This document shows positions 1-7,936 of a stretch of DNA of 40,227 nucleotides, in pieces (positions within the stretch are counted from its first letter, which is position 1; each line of letters opens with the position of its first letter). This DNA comes from Bacteroidetes bacterium UBA2364 (GTDB lineage Bacteria > Bacteroidota > Rhodothermia > Rhodothermales > UBA2364). Below the pieces are notes generated by a model, which saw only the letters and a program-made list of their open reading frames with translations, was not told the origin of the DNA and searched no databases. The stretch is taken from contig DDTM01000066.1 of NCBI GenBank assembly GCA_002344075.1, positions 1 to 40,227 of the forward strand, in the 5' to 3' direction. Made by a program: the position numbers and the translations under genes.

Positions 1-706
1 AGTCCGCCAACTCGATGGGGAGGGTGACTGAGGTGATCGAAAAATCATCAACGCCTAAACCATCATCAGAGCCAGATGCATTAAAATCATTCCATCTAAA
101 CCAAATGGTGCCACCATCTAATAACTGTATTCCTGATATAGCACCTGTTATGGCTGTTCTATTTGCTGTCAGATTGCCGTCTAATGCACCAGCAGTACCT
201 GTACTTTGAGGTGCGCTAAAATCTAAGGCATCTACATCCGTCCAAGTTCCTGTGGACAAACTGGTGGCGTCGAGGCTATATTGAAAATCTAACCGATCAG
301 TTCTTCCTGTTGCTCCGAGCCTCCATTGCTCCCCCGTATAAGCCACTACGATAGATGTTAAGGTAGCGCTTGTATTATTCGTAAAAGCAACCCCTATTGT
401 TGGAGTAAGTGAACCAGATAAAAGCCCACCAAGTGCTCTGTCAGAGTCTGATGTTGCGCCAAAACTGTAGGTATTACCAGTATTTGAAGAACCTGTTCCA
501 GCGGCATAGGTAGTGTTAGCACCTGTACCCGCTTCAAGAAAAGCCCAACCTGTTGGTACAGCGCTACTTGTCCCTGTATTTACTAATGTATCAAAATTTT
601 GTGAGTAGGTGTATGACCCACTCGTAATAGAGATTTGTCCGAGAGCAAATTTGGGCAGGAAAATCACTAACGAAAAGGTAAATAAAACCGTAACTATTTT
701 TTTCAT
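1..706 (-). CDS. Secreted surface protein, N-terminal part (runs off left edge)
   Basis: The frame is open from an ATG at 706 to the left edge, giving the first 235 residues; the stop lies outside the window. Residues 1-24 form a signal peptide (MKK, then a hydrophobic stretch, then FALG|Q), so the product is exported. The mature part is Ser/Thr/Gly/Asn-rich and looks like a beta-sandwich: it starts SYTYSQNFDTL, has a PTGWAF segment, and later FRWNDFNASGSDDGLGVDDF. This pattern is common at the N-terminus of Bacteroidota secreted proteins and extracellular nucleases that carry lamin-tail or adhesin modules, often exported by type IX secretion through a C-terminal tag. The tag, if any, is off-window, so the activity cannot be named. 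The upstream region is AT-rich and shared with the divergent gene at 1331. Confidence 0.8.
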   Translation of the reverse strand, partial: MKKIVTVLFTFSLVIFLPKFALGQISITSGSYTYSQNFDTLVNTGTSSAVPTGWAFLEAGTGANTTYAAGTGSSNTGNTYSFGATSDSDRALGGLLSGSLTPTIGVAFTNNTSATLTSIVVAYTGEQWRLGATGRTDRLDFQYSLDATSLSTGTWTDVDALDFSAPQSTGTAGALDGNLTANRTAITGAISGIQLLDGGTIWFRWNDFNASGSDDGLGVDDFSITSVTLPIELAD

Positions 707-835
707 TTTTTTGCGTGTTTAGATTGTGAAGAAGTTAGGTGATGGATAAAAGAAAGATAGTCTTTTGGGTGGTGGAGGCGTGTTAAGGAGGTGTAATCAA
801 AAACGTTTTCAGGTTTGTTTTTCCTTAGCACGCAG

Positions 836-861
836 AATGTGTGGATAAATTTTTAGCTTCA
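836..861. repeat. 26-bp direct repeat, copy 1 (contains DnaA box)
   Basis: These 26 bases recur exactly at 991-1016. The first part, TGTGGATAA at 840-848, is the exact complement of the consensus DnaA box TTATCCACA. Similarity continues weakly after the repeat: both copies have TGCTC three bases further on. Confidence 0.8.
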
Positions 862-990
862 GGATGCTCAATGTCGGCTGAATAGTACGAAGACCGATAA
901 AGCATTGGTAGATGCGTAGCACAATCATCGCAAAGGAACACATAATAGAAATAATATTAGGTAATATAAACGATCATAAGAAAAATCCCA

Positions 991-1016
991 AATGTGTGGA
1001 TAAATTTTTAGCTTCA
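991..1016. repeat. 26-bp direct repeat, copy 2 (contains DnaA box)
   Basis: Exact second copy of 836-861, 155 bp away and in the same orientation. Its DnaA box complement TGTGGATAA lies at 995-1003. The DNA between the two copies includes an AT-rich run at about 925-990. Confidence 0.8.
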
Positions 1017-1330
1017 ACTTGCTCGGTGGTAGGCGTTTCTGTTGAGGTGCATTTATAACCTTCCCAAATTACCGCATAAACACCTCTTTTACATGGGTGA
1101 ATTTCAAAATTTCCCATGGGTTCTATTATGGTGTCGCTCCTACAGAGCTTTGCAGAACGACGGGCAAAGATGTCACCTAATCTTAAGGCGCATTGTATGT
1201 CTATTGGTATTTTTGCAATGCACCCTTTCTTGCTGTCGTTTGGGGAGTGGGTTTGGTTGCTATGGAGGTTTTTCAGAAAAAAGCCGTATTTTCTGATGGA
1301 ACATCCTTAATCCATATAAACCCAACATCC

Positions 1331-2770
1331 ATGCGCGAAGACCGCAGTGAAATGCCCTCCGCGGGCTGGCAAATCCTCTCCGGACTGATTCTGGTACTGA
1401 TTATTGGTGGCTTGTCCTTTTTGGCCTGGCGTTATTTACCCGATTGGCTAAACCGAGGCAAAACCGAAACGGTAACATCGCCCTCTACAGAGCCTGCCTC
1501 CCCGATACCCGCGAATGCGACGGCTGTTCGGATTCATGGCTCGAATACCTTGGCGGCGCGGTTGGTGCCGGAATTGGTGCGCTCTTTCCTTAAACAACAA
1601 GGGGCAAGCCAGTTGACAGAAATCCGTAGCGACCAACAATTAACCTTCCGTGCCACCCTGAATGGCGAGGCCATCGCGGTAACGGTAAAACCCACAGGCA
1701 GCCATCAGGGGTTTGTGGATGCCCAAAACAAGCAAGCCGATGTGGTGATGGCGTCACGGCCAGTGGCCAATAATGAGGCCACTGATCTAAAAAACGCCGG
1801 CTTGGGTGATTTGCGGAGTAACCGAGTAGAAAATGTGGTAGCGATGGATGGGGTGGCGGTGATTGTGAACAGCAATACCCGTATTAAAGAACTTAGCAAA
1901 GCACAAGTGGCTGGTATTTTTAAAGGCGAAATCACCAACTGGTCCGAGGTGGGGTATCCTGCCGGAAATATCAACCTTTATGTGCGCGATGCTGGCGCAA
2001 CGGTGGATTTGTTCAAGAGCGAGATTTATGGATCGGAGGAGGAGGCAATGTCTCCCAATGCCCGTAGTTTCCGAGACAACGAAGAGCTTATTCAATCGGT
2101 TGCACAAGATGAGAATGGCATTGGGTTTACCAGTTGGGCCGCCACGAAAGGCAATGCAGAGGTAAAAAGTGTTGCCCTCTATACGGATGCTACCCAGCCC
2201 GTAATGCCGAATCCTTCTACAATTGCTACGGAGGATTATCAACTTTCGCGGCGATTATACCTCTACACGCCGAAATCCACCGATGATAAGAAACAGGTTT
2301 TGATAGACCGATTTATGGCCTATATCCAAACGGTAAAAGGACAAGAAGCGGCTCAACGTGCAGGATTTGTCCCGCTTGATCCACAAGGAGTAAACAATTT
2401 TACGACCACCATTTCCGACAAATACCGCGCTTCGGTTCGGGGCGGTGTACGCACCAACGTGGTTTTGCGGTTTAAGACAGGTAGCAGCGAATTAGACAGC
2501 AAGGCCGTTCGGGACTTGGAGCGCCTGAGAACCGAGCCACGATACGCAGGGAAACAGTTTATACTGATTGGGTTTACCGACAATGTGGGTAGCGAGCCTT
2601 CTAATGTGGCGTTATCGCTTAAAAGGGCACAGTCGGTACAGCTATTGATGCAGCAGAGCGGCCTTTCGGTTGCATCGGTAACGGGCCTTGGCTCCAGTGA
2701 TCCGGTTCGTGAAAACACCAATGAACTTTACCGTGCCATGAATCGGCGGGTGGATGTTTGGTATCGTTGA
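1331..2770 (+). CDS. Membrane-anchored phosphate-type substrate-binding protein fused to OmpA domain
   Basis: 479 residues from the ATG at 1331. The open frame extends to 1193, with another ATG at 1262, but 1331 gives a compact N-terminus followed at once by one membrane segment (about residues 13-33). Residues about 66-345 resemble the PstS-like periplasmic-binding fold: VRIHGSNTLA near the start, a VVMASRPV segment, and VAMDGVAVIVN typical of phosphate-binding proteins. Residues 377-479 are an OmpA C-terminal peptidoglycan-binding domain, with FKTGSSELD, GFTDNVG and NRRVDVW. The protein probably sits in the inner membrane with its ligand and peptidoglycan domains in the periplasm. The PstS-OmpA combination occurs in Bacteroidota and proteobacteria, but the ligand is unproven. 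No pstCAB genes lie nearby. The stop codon overlaps the start of aat, so the two genes are probably co-translated. Confidence 0.8.
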   Translation: MREDRSEMPSAGWQILSGLILVLIIGGLSFLAWRYLPDWLNRGKTETVTSPSTEPASPIPANATAVRIHGSNTLAARLVPELVRSFLKQQGASQLTEIRSDQQLTFRATLNGEAIAVTVKPTGSHQGFVDAQNKQADVVMASRPVANNEATDLKNAGLGDLRSNRVENVVAMDGVAVIVNSNTRIKELSKAQVAGIFKGEITNWSEVGYPAGNINLYVRDAGATVDLFKSEIYGSEEEAMSPNARSFRDNEELIQSVAQDENGIGFTSWAATKGNAEVKSVALYTDATQPVMPNPSTIATEDYQLSRRLYLYTPKSTDDKKQVLIDRFMAYIQTVKGQEAAQRAGFVPLDPQGVNNFTTTISDKYRASVRGGVRTNVVLRFKTGSSELDSKAVRDLERLRTEPRYAGKQFILIGFTDNVGSEPSNVALSLKRAQSVQLLMQQSGLSVASVTGLGSSDPVRENTNELYRAMNRRVDVWYR

Positions 2771-3360
2771 TGAAATCCGAATTCCTAATTCCGGAAGTAT
2801 TATTGGGCGCTTATACACGAGGTGTCTTTCCGATGGCCATACCAGAGGAGAACAACGAGATTTATTGGTTTTCTCCCGATCCCCGCGCCATTATCCCTTT
2901 GGATCATCGTTTTCATGTTTCCAAAACATTGGCCAAAACGGTACGTCGGAATGTATTTAAGGTGCGGCTGGATCAGGAGTTCGAGGTGGTGATGCGGGCT
3001 TGTGGTCATCGGGAGAATACGTGGATTTCGGAAGAGCTTGTTGCGGCCTACGTTCGATTGCATCACCGAGGATTTGCACACAGTGTAACGTGTTGGCAAG
3101 ACGGGCAGTTGGTGGGAGGACTTTATGGTGTGGCTTTGGGAGGGGCTTTTTTCGGCGAATCCATGTTCTCCAACGTGCGGGATGCTTCTAAGGTGGCGCT
3201 CGTACATTTGGTAGCGCACCTGAGAAATCAAGGATTTATCCTTTTGGATACACAGTTCATCACCCCTCACTTGGCACGCTTTGGAGCTTATGAGATTCCG
3301 CGAAAACGGTATCTTCAACTGCTACACAAAGCCCTCCAGTTAACCGTTTCATGGGCCTGA
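2770..3360 (+). CDS. aat: Leucyl/phenylalanyl-tRNA--protein transferase
   Basis: This enzyme transfers Leu or Phe from aminoacyl-tRNA to proteins with N-terminal Lys or Arg, marking them for the ClpS/ClpAP N-degron pathway in the cytoplasm. The product is 196 residues, close to the family norm of about 200-230. Family features are visible in order: FPMAIPEENNEIYWFSPDPR near the N-terminus, HHRGFAHSVTCW in the middle, then GGLYGVALGGAFFGESMFS, and LLDTQFITPHLARFGA near the end. The open frame reaches 2758, but the ATG at 2770 overlaps the upstream stop as TGATG, a classic translational-coupling arrangement, and it fits the family N-terminus. No clpS or clpA is in the window. Confidence 0.95.
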   Translation: MKSEFLIPEVLLGAYTRGVFPMAIPEENNEIYWFSPDPRAIIPLDHRFHVSKTLAKTVRRNVFKVRLDQEFEVVMRACGHRENTWISEELVAAYVRLHHRGFAHSVTCWQDGQLVGGLYGVALGGAFFGESMFSNVRDASKVALVHLVAHLRNQGFILLDTQFITPHLARFGAYEIPRKRYLQLLHKALQLTVSWA

Positions 3361-3402
3361 CATCGTAGCTACTGATGATTTATATAGTCATTTAAGCCCG
3401 AC

Positions 3403-3430
3403 GATGAATGGCCTTAATCCACCATTCATC
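3403..3430. other. Hairpin with 9-bp stem downstream of aat
   Basis: GATGAATGG (3403-3411) can pair with CCATTCATC (3422-3430). It lies 43 bp after the aat stop and has no T-run after it, so it is more likely an RNA 3'-end stabiliser or a chance inverted repeat than a terminator. Confidence 0.35.
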
Positions 3431-3537
3431 CCAAAAATAGTCCGCTTATCCCAATTGGGTGGTGAATCGGAAAAAAAAGTTGGTATTTTCGGACAAGTAC
3501 ACAACATGGGGATTCATCCCAACCATTGCCCCATTCC

Positions 3538-3565
3538 GCGGTTCTTTTTGAAACCGCATTTTTTT
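3538..3565 (+). terminator. Rho-independent terminator downstream of aat
   Basis: GCGGTT (3538-3543) pairs with AACCGC (3552-3557) around a short loop, followed by ATTTTTTT. The stem is short but the U-tract is good. It would end the 1331-3360 transcript about 180 bp past aat. Confidence 0.6.
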
Positions 3566-3595
3566 GAGAGAGGAGTTGTGTGCAAAACTTCCGAG

Positions 3596-3634
3596 AAATA
3601 GGATGCAGATTTCCCACACTGCATCCTATTTTTA
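3596..3634. terminator. Strong hairpin terminator between convergent genes
   Basis: A perfect 13-bp stem (AAATAGGATGCAG at 3596-3608, CTGCATCCTATTT at 3619-3631) with a 10-base loop and a T-run on the plus strand. It touches the stop codon of the minus-strand gene at 3632 and has a short T-rich stretch on that strand as well, so it may serve both convergent transcripts. It is the second terminator after aat. Confidence 0.75.
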
Positions 3635-3931
3635 TTCGTTAACGCGGCTTTTACCAATCGAACGAGTTTCGTGCATTTCTTCGCTTTGGTGCATCAGCGG
3701 CGCACTGGTGACACGGGCTTCGAGTTTTTCGATCCGCCTGCGCAAATCAGCATTCCCTTCTTTTAGTGTTATGATGGTGTTTTGGGCGTCTTTAAGGGCT
3801 TCGCGGGCAAGTTCTAACTCCTTTTCCGGTTTATAGCGCCGTACCTCAATGTATTTGCTGAACATCCCACCAATCACCGAGGACATGGCAATAAAGGCAG
3901 CGGCAGCCCCAATCAAGTAATAAACTTCCAT
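3632..3931 (-). CDS. Small membrane protein with coiled coil, function unknown
   Basis: 99 residues. Residues about 4-25 form one hydrophobic segment (VYYLIGAAAAFIAMSSVIGG). A charged stretch from about 35 to 72 is rich in Glu, Lys, Arg and Leu (EKELELAREALKDAQN, then LRRRIEKLEAR) and is predicted to be a coiled coil. The tail is polar. The layout (short outside part, one membrane span, cytoplasmic coiled coil) recalls PspB-type or LapA-like small envelope proteins, but there is no specific signature, so I do not name it. It is the last gene of the minus-strand run from 7829, 28 bp after the amidohydrolase, and ends at a strong terminator. Gene reality is supported by its composition and position. 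Confidence 0.65.
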   Translation of the reverse strand: MEVYYLIGAAAAFIAMSSVIGGMFSKYIEVRRYKPEKELELAREALKDAQNTIITLKEGNADLRRRIEKLEARVTSAPLMHQSEEMHETRSIGKSRVNE

Positions 3932-3959
3932 CGTATTATTAAGGATTAAGTTAGTAGGG

Positions 3960-5150
3960 TCATTCGTAACGTAGTGCCAAATAAGCCATAAACCCCGGCC
4001 CAGTACGGAGCGCTTCTTCGTCTATGGTAAATCGGGGGTGGTGTAGGCCATAGGTACTTTCACAGGTTTCATTCCCCGTACCCAGTCGGTAAAACACACC
4101 GGGTAGTTCTTGCAAGTAAAATGCAAAATCTTCGGCGGCAAACCAACGGTCTAAGTCAATTGTTTTTTCTGGCCCCACATAATCAATCGCAGCCCTTCGG
4201 ACAAAGTCGGTCGCTGCGGGGTCGTTATAGAGGCATGGGTAGCCAATAATGACGTTCACCTCGCAAGTAGCGCCAAAAGCTTCGGCGGTTTGTATGGCCA
4301 CACGGCGGATGAGGTCATGCGCCTGAAAACGCCACTTTTCGTCCATTGCCCGGAACGTCCCTTCAATTTGAACTACTTCGGGAATAACATTGGTTGCCCC
4401 TTCGGCAATAAAGCGCCCAAAAGACAAGACGCTCGGTGAATCGGGGGGAGAATTCCGACTGATCACGCTTTGTAGGGCGACAACGATATGGCTTGCCACC
4501 AACACCGCATCCGCCGTGAGCAGATGGGGCGCTGCTCCATGCCCTCCCTGTCCACGAACGGTGAGATAAATTTCTTCGGTGGAGGCCATATACATCCCAC
4601 TCCGTACACCAATGGTTCCGGTGGGCAACTCTGGCGCTACATGTTGTCCGAAAATGTGTGTGGGGGCGGGACCGGAAGTACGTGCTGCCAAAGCACCTGC
4701 TTCTATCATCACTTTTGCGCCACCGGGGAGTTTCTCCTCGCTTGGTTGGAAAAGGAACCGCACCGTCCCATGAAGTTGTTCCCGAATGGAATGTAGTATT
4801 TTGATGGCGGTGATGAGGCTGGCGGTATGGGCGTCGTGGCCACAGGCATGCATTTTTCCAGGGCGAGTGGAGGTAAACGGTAATAGATTTTGCTCTACAA
4901 TCGGCAAAGCATCCATGTCTGCCCGAAGGGCGCGTGTGGGGCCGGGTCTCCTGCCTTGGAGGGTAACTACAAGCCCCGTTTTTGCGATGCCCGGTTCTAT
5001 GACCACCTCCATATCGACGAGTTGGGCCTGAATAAATGCTGCGGTTTCGTACTCTTCGAAGGCCAATTCGGGGTGTGCATGTAGGTGTCTTCGGTTACGA
5101 ACTGTTTCCTCGAAAAACTGGTCTGCGAAGGCTTTGATGGTTGCGATCAT
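3960..5150 (-). CDS. M20 family amidohydrolase (N-acyl-amino-acid/hippurate hydrolase-like)
   Basis: 396 residues, a normal length for M20D metal-dependent amidohydrolases, which remove acyl groups from N-acylated amino acids. Visible motifs: RRHLHAHPELAFEE (about 20-33), LRADMDALPI (75-84), MHACGHDAHTA (100-110, with the metal ligands H101, C103 and H105 region), and FQPSEE (134-139) with the catalytic Glu. A dimerisation-domain signature GQGGHGAAPH follows, and GLHHPRF lies near the C-terminus. No signal peptide, so probably cytoplasmic. It starts only 3 bp after the cysteine desulfurase gene, so the two are co-transcribed. Family membership does not settle the substrate (hippurate, N-acetyl or other acyl amino acids). 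Confidence 0.9.
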   Translation of the reverse strand: MIATIKAFADQFFEETVRNRRHLHAHPELAFEEYETAAFIQAQLVDMEVVIEPGIAKTGLVVTLQGRRPGPTRALRADMDALPIVEQNLLPFTSTRPGKMHACGHDAHTASLITAIKILHSIREQLHGTVRFLFQPSEEKLPGGAKVMIEAGALAARTSGPAPTHIFGQHVAPELPTGTIGVRSGMYMASTEEIYLTVRGQGGHGAAPHLLTADAVLVASHIVVALQSVISRNSPPDSPSVLSFGRFIAEGATNVIPEVVQIEGTFRAMDEKWRFQAHDLIRRVAIQTAEAFGATCEVNVIIGYPCLYNDPAATDFVRRAAIDYVGPEKTIDLDRWFAAEDFAFYLQELPGVFYRLGTGNETCESTYGLHHPRFTIDEEALRTGPGFMAYLALRYE

Positions 5151-5153
5151 AGA

Positions 5154-6299
5154 TCAAGTATGGGGTTTAAGGCCTAGTTTCTGGGCAGCGGTTATAAAAT
5201 GTGAGACGGTTTGTTCAATCTCCCATAGGGTCGTAGGCGAACCAAGACTGATTCGGATGGTTTCCAACGCCGAGTTGTGATCTAACCCTAATGCGGTGAG
5301 TACATGGCTCGGCTTGGTTTGGGCAGTTGCGCAGGCGCTCCCCGTAGAGAAAGCCACTTGCCGTACCTGCTTTACCCACTCCGAAGCTAAAATACCGGAG
5401 ACGCGGAGGCTTAATGTATTGGGCAAGCGTGCTACGGTAGCACCATGCACCGTAACAGCGGGTAATTGCTCCACTAATCGGCTTTGGAGCAGGTCTCGCA
5501 GCGATTGAATGCGTTCAGAGGTTGTTTGGAGGCTGTCTCGGGCAATTTGTGCCGCTTTTCCTAATGCCACAATACCGGGTGTATTGAGCGTGCCACCACG
5601 CATACCACGTTCTTGCCCACCTCCAATGATTTGGGGCCAAAGCGTTACCCTCGGATTTCGCCTCCGCACATAGAGCGCCCCAACTCCTTTGGGTGCATAC
5701 ATCTTATGTCCCGAAATGGCCAATAAATCGGCATGATGGCCCGAAATGGGTATTTTTCCGGCGGCCTGTGTGGCATCCGAAAACAGCAGAACACCCCTCT
5801 CGCGGGCAATCTGGTATAATGTCGGGAGGTCTTGTAACACGCCTGTTTCGTTGTTGGCCCACATCACCGAGGCCAATACTGTTTCAGGCCGCAAGGCATG
5901 GGCAAAAACGGTTGGAGACAAGATCCCATTCGCATCCGTTGGCAGATAACTCACTTCCCACCCGTGTTGGGCCAGTTGTGTATGGGCTTCCAAAACGGCT
6001 TTGTGTTCCGTTTGTACCGTCACGAGGTGTCGTCCCTTGTGCTGATAGGCTGTGGCCACGCCTTTAATGGCCAAATTCACCGATTCGGTAGCGCCAGAGG
6101 TAAACAACACTTCTTCCGGTTGCACCAGAAGCAAGGCTGCCACTTGGGTTCGTGCGTGTTTTACTGCTTCGGCAGCGGCCCAGCCGTATGGATGAAGACT
6201 GCTGCCTGCATTGCCAAAATGGGTATGAAAGTACGGCAGCATCGTTTCCAAAACCGTTGCTTCTACGGGTGTAGTGGCGTTATGGTCTAAATAAATCAT
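5154..6299 (-). CDS. Cysteine desulfurase (NifS/IscS class)
   Basis: A PLP enzyme that converts cysteine to alanine and passes the sulfur as persulfide to Fe-S cluster or tRNA thiolation partners. 381 residues. Key residues are in register with IscS: H99 in TEHK, D175 and Q178 in SDATQAAG, the PLP lysine K199 in ISGHKMYAPKG, and the catalytic C323 in the loop STGSACATAQ. The N-terminus YLDHNATTP is typical. The loop form is that of group I (NifS/IscS), not the SufS type. No iscU, sufBCD or mnmA gene is next to it, so the sulfur acceptor is not evident. It lies between the methyltransferase (3 bp gap) and the amidohydrolase (3 bp gap). Confidence 0.93.
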   Translation of the reverse strand: MIYLDHNATTPVEATVLETMLPYFHTHFGNAGSSLHPYGWAAAEAVKHARTQVAALLLVQPEEVLFTSGATESVNLAIKGVATAYQHKGRHLVTVQTEHKAVLEAHTQLAQHGWEVSYLPTDANGILSPTVFAHALRPETVLASVMWANNETGVLQDLPTLYQIARERGVLLFSDATQAAGKIPISGHHADLLAISGHKMYAPKGVGALYVRRRNPRVTLWPQIIGGGQERGMRGGTLNTPGIVALGKAAQIARDSLQTTSERIQSLRDLLQSRLVEQLPAVTVHGATVARLPNTLSLRVSGILASEWVKQVRQVAFSTGSACATAQTKPSHVLTALGLDHNSALETIRISLGSPTTLWEIEQTVSHFITAAQKLGLKPHT

Positions 6300-6302
6300 C
6301 GT

Positions 6303-7829
6303 TTAAGGGGTTGTCTCGACGACGCAAGCCTCCAGAAACGCATCGAGCCATAGGGTATGTAAAACCGATTCCAGGGTCTCTGTTGTGATCTCCATTGTAT
6401 TATAACCTTTAGGCAAGGCTTTTTGCCAATCGGGTAGCAACTCGTTTGTACTTCTTGTTCCATCTAAAAGCGGAATCAGGAATTGTATTGCCGGATCGGA
6501 GACTGGTTTTGCCTCATGAAGACCATTGGTGAGGAATGGCAAACCATATGCGGCTTGAAATCGGGCCGCTTTTAGGGCAACTGGGCGCTCTGCAACCTTA
6601 TGGGATACATTCGGGGGAGTGGTTCGGACAACCAGCAGGTTATCTGCATAAAGACCCAGCAGTATGCGGGTAACCAGCAGTGGTTGTTGATCCGGATGAA
6701 CCGATAGCGTGTTTTTCAGGGCGGCTATCAAGGTGTTAACAGGCACCATCTGGGGCCATTTTTCTCCGAGAAACGTCGCGATTACCCGAACAGCGGCGTT
6801 ATCGGATGCGATGGTATTTCCATTGTGGCCAGTAAGGACAAAACCTGTTGATGCGCCTTCTTCAATCTGAAAAGGCCCCCCAACCACGCACGACAAGAGG
6901 CCCTCTGGCTGGGAGGTAATGGGTCTCGGAATGCCAGCATGACACACCAATGCCTGTCTAAATGCACGTCCAAGCAAAAAATCTAAATATTGTTCACGTA
7001 CCAAAACAGGCATTTGTGCCAATACTTGCTGAACTGACTTGGGAAAATTCCGGATTTGCATGGCCGGAAAATGAGCGTCGCTCCAATATTGTAACCCGTG
7101 TATGGCCAGTGCCTCGTGTACCTGATGAAAATAAAATGGCTCACTAAAATCTGCAAGGTGATCGTGTTGTAAGTACCAATCTGGTAGTGTGGAGAGCCTC
7201 TCCCATTCGGTTTGGAGGTAGTCTTTATAAAAACGGTGGTGCAAAACAGAAGGATTTTCTGGTTGCCCAGACAATACGAAACGTAAAAGTGCCATACTTT
7301 GTTCGACTTTGGTTTGCGGATCCTCCAAGTCATGTGTATGATATCGCATCATATTGCGCGAAGCTGCATAAAAATGTGCACCAGGGTAGGTTTTAAAGCT
7401 AAGGTAGCCCAATCCATTTACGGCAAGGCGGTTTTTATATAACCGTAGCAGGGATTCACGAACGGCGGATGGAACCCAAGAATAGACACCATGCGCCATG
7501 ATAAAGCCATAAGAAGGACCTTCTAAGGGCCATTGTGTTACGTCGGCATGGTACAAAGTTAGGTTTCTAATGCCTAATTCCTCGACCATTGCCTGTCCTT
7601 CGAGAATGGCAGGCTCGGATAAGTCCAAGCCTTCAAAAGTACTTTCCGGAGCGGCTATCGCCAGTGGGATCAAGTTCATTCCATTCCCACATCCCACCTC
7701 CAACACGTGGGAACAGGCCACATCAGGCGTTTCTAAGCCAAAAAGCCGGCCCATCACGGCCATTTGTGCTGGCGCCATCTCTGGGTACGTCTGGTTGGTG
7801 TATGGAATTTCGTCGTAAATAAAAGGCAT
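6303..7829 (-). CDS. SAM methyltransferase with regulatory domain (PKMT-like)
   Basis: 508 residues from the ATG at 7829; an ATG at 7868 would add 13 residues, but the family usually starts right before YDEIPY as here. Residues about 40-150 form a class I SAM-binding fold (VLEVGCGNG, then GLDLSEPAI, with HGVYSWVP after strand 4). The middle part (about 200-300) matches the methyltransferase regulatory domain type, and the C-terminal 180 residues form a wing-like tail with TNELLPDW. The order is that of the family containing the rickettsial OmpB protein-lysine methyltransferases, although most members are uncharacterised. The substrate here is unknown. It heads a minus-strand operon with a cysteine desulfurase and an amidohydrolase, and starts after the terminator at 7906-7927. 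Confidence 0.8.
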   Translation of the reverse strand: MPFIYDEIPYTNQTYPEMAPAQMAVMGRLFGLETPDVACSHVLEVGCGNGMNLIPLAIAAPESTFEGLDLSEPAILEGQAMVEELGIRNLTLYHADVTQWPLEGPSYGFIMAHGVYSWVPSAVRESLLRLYKNRLAVNGLGYLSFKTYPGAHFYAASRNMMRYHTHDLEDPQTKVEQSMALLRFVLSGQPENPSVLHHRFYKDYLQTEWERLSTLPDWYLQHDHLADFSEPFYFHQVHEALAIHGLQYWSDAHFPAMQIRNFPKSVQQVLAQMPVLVREQYLDFLLGRAFRQALVCHAGIPRPITSQPEGLLSCVVGGPFQIEEGASTGFVLTGHNGNTIASDNAAVRVIATFLGEKWPQMVPVNTLIAALKNTLSVHPDQQPLLVTRILLGLYADNLLVVRTTPPNVSHKVAERPVALKAARFQAAYGLPFLTNGLHEAKPVSDPAIQFLIPLLDGTRSTNELLPDWQKALPKGYNTMEITTETLESVLHTLWLDAFLEACVVETTP

Positions 7830-7905
7830 AGATGATGCTTTTGGACGGGTAAAATGAGATGATTGCAATATAAAAAAATTCGCTTAGATGCACCATATTA
7901 ATAAG

Positions 7906-7927
7906 AAAAAGCCCCGAACGGGGCTTT
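7906..7927 (-). terminator. Rho-independent terminator after the PorW-like gene
   Basis: GCCCC (7911-7915) pairs with GGGGC (7920-7924) around GAAC. Flanking A/T bases extend the stem, and the minus strand continues TTTTTCTT. It lies just past the stop of the 7937 gene and upstream of the methyltransferase start. Confidence 0.85.
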
Positions 7928-7936
7928 CTGGATTGG

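Larger units (their letters stand above)
707..1330. other. 624-bp AT-rich intergenic region with direct repeats
   Basis: This spacer separates two divergent genes. Small open frames at 1042-1310 overlap each other, show no family resemblance and are not accepted as genes. The region is clearly richer in A+T than the coding DNA to its right, especially 925-990. It contains a 26-bp direct repeat at 836-861 and 991-1016, each copy holding a perfect DnaA box, and a 10-bp palindrome AAAACGTTTT at 800-809. AAGGAGGTG at 785-793 looks like a Shine-Dalgarno sequence but no start codon follows it. Promoters for both flanking genes must lie here, but I cannot place them convincingly. Confidence 0.6.

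Noticed and set aside
1042..1310. Two overlapping small open frames (84 and 64 codons) in the left spacer
   Set aside because: They overlap in different frames, have odd compositions rich in Cys/Trp/Phe, and match no family; the DNA reads as leader of the 1331 gene.
3404..3601. 65-codon plus-strand frame and a 63-codon minus-strand frame after aat
   Set aside because: Both run through the terminator hairpins and have no recognisable domain.
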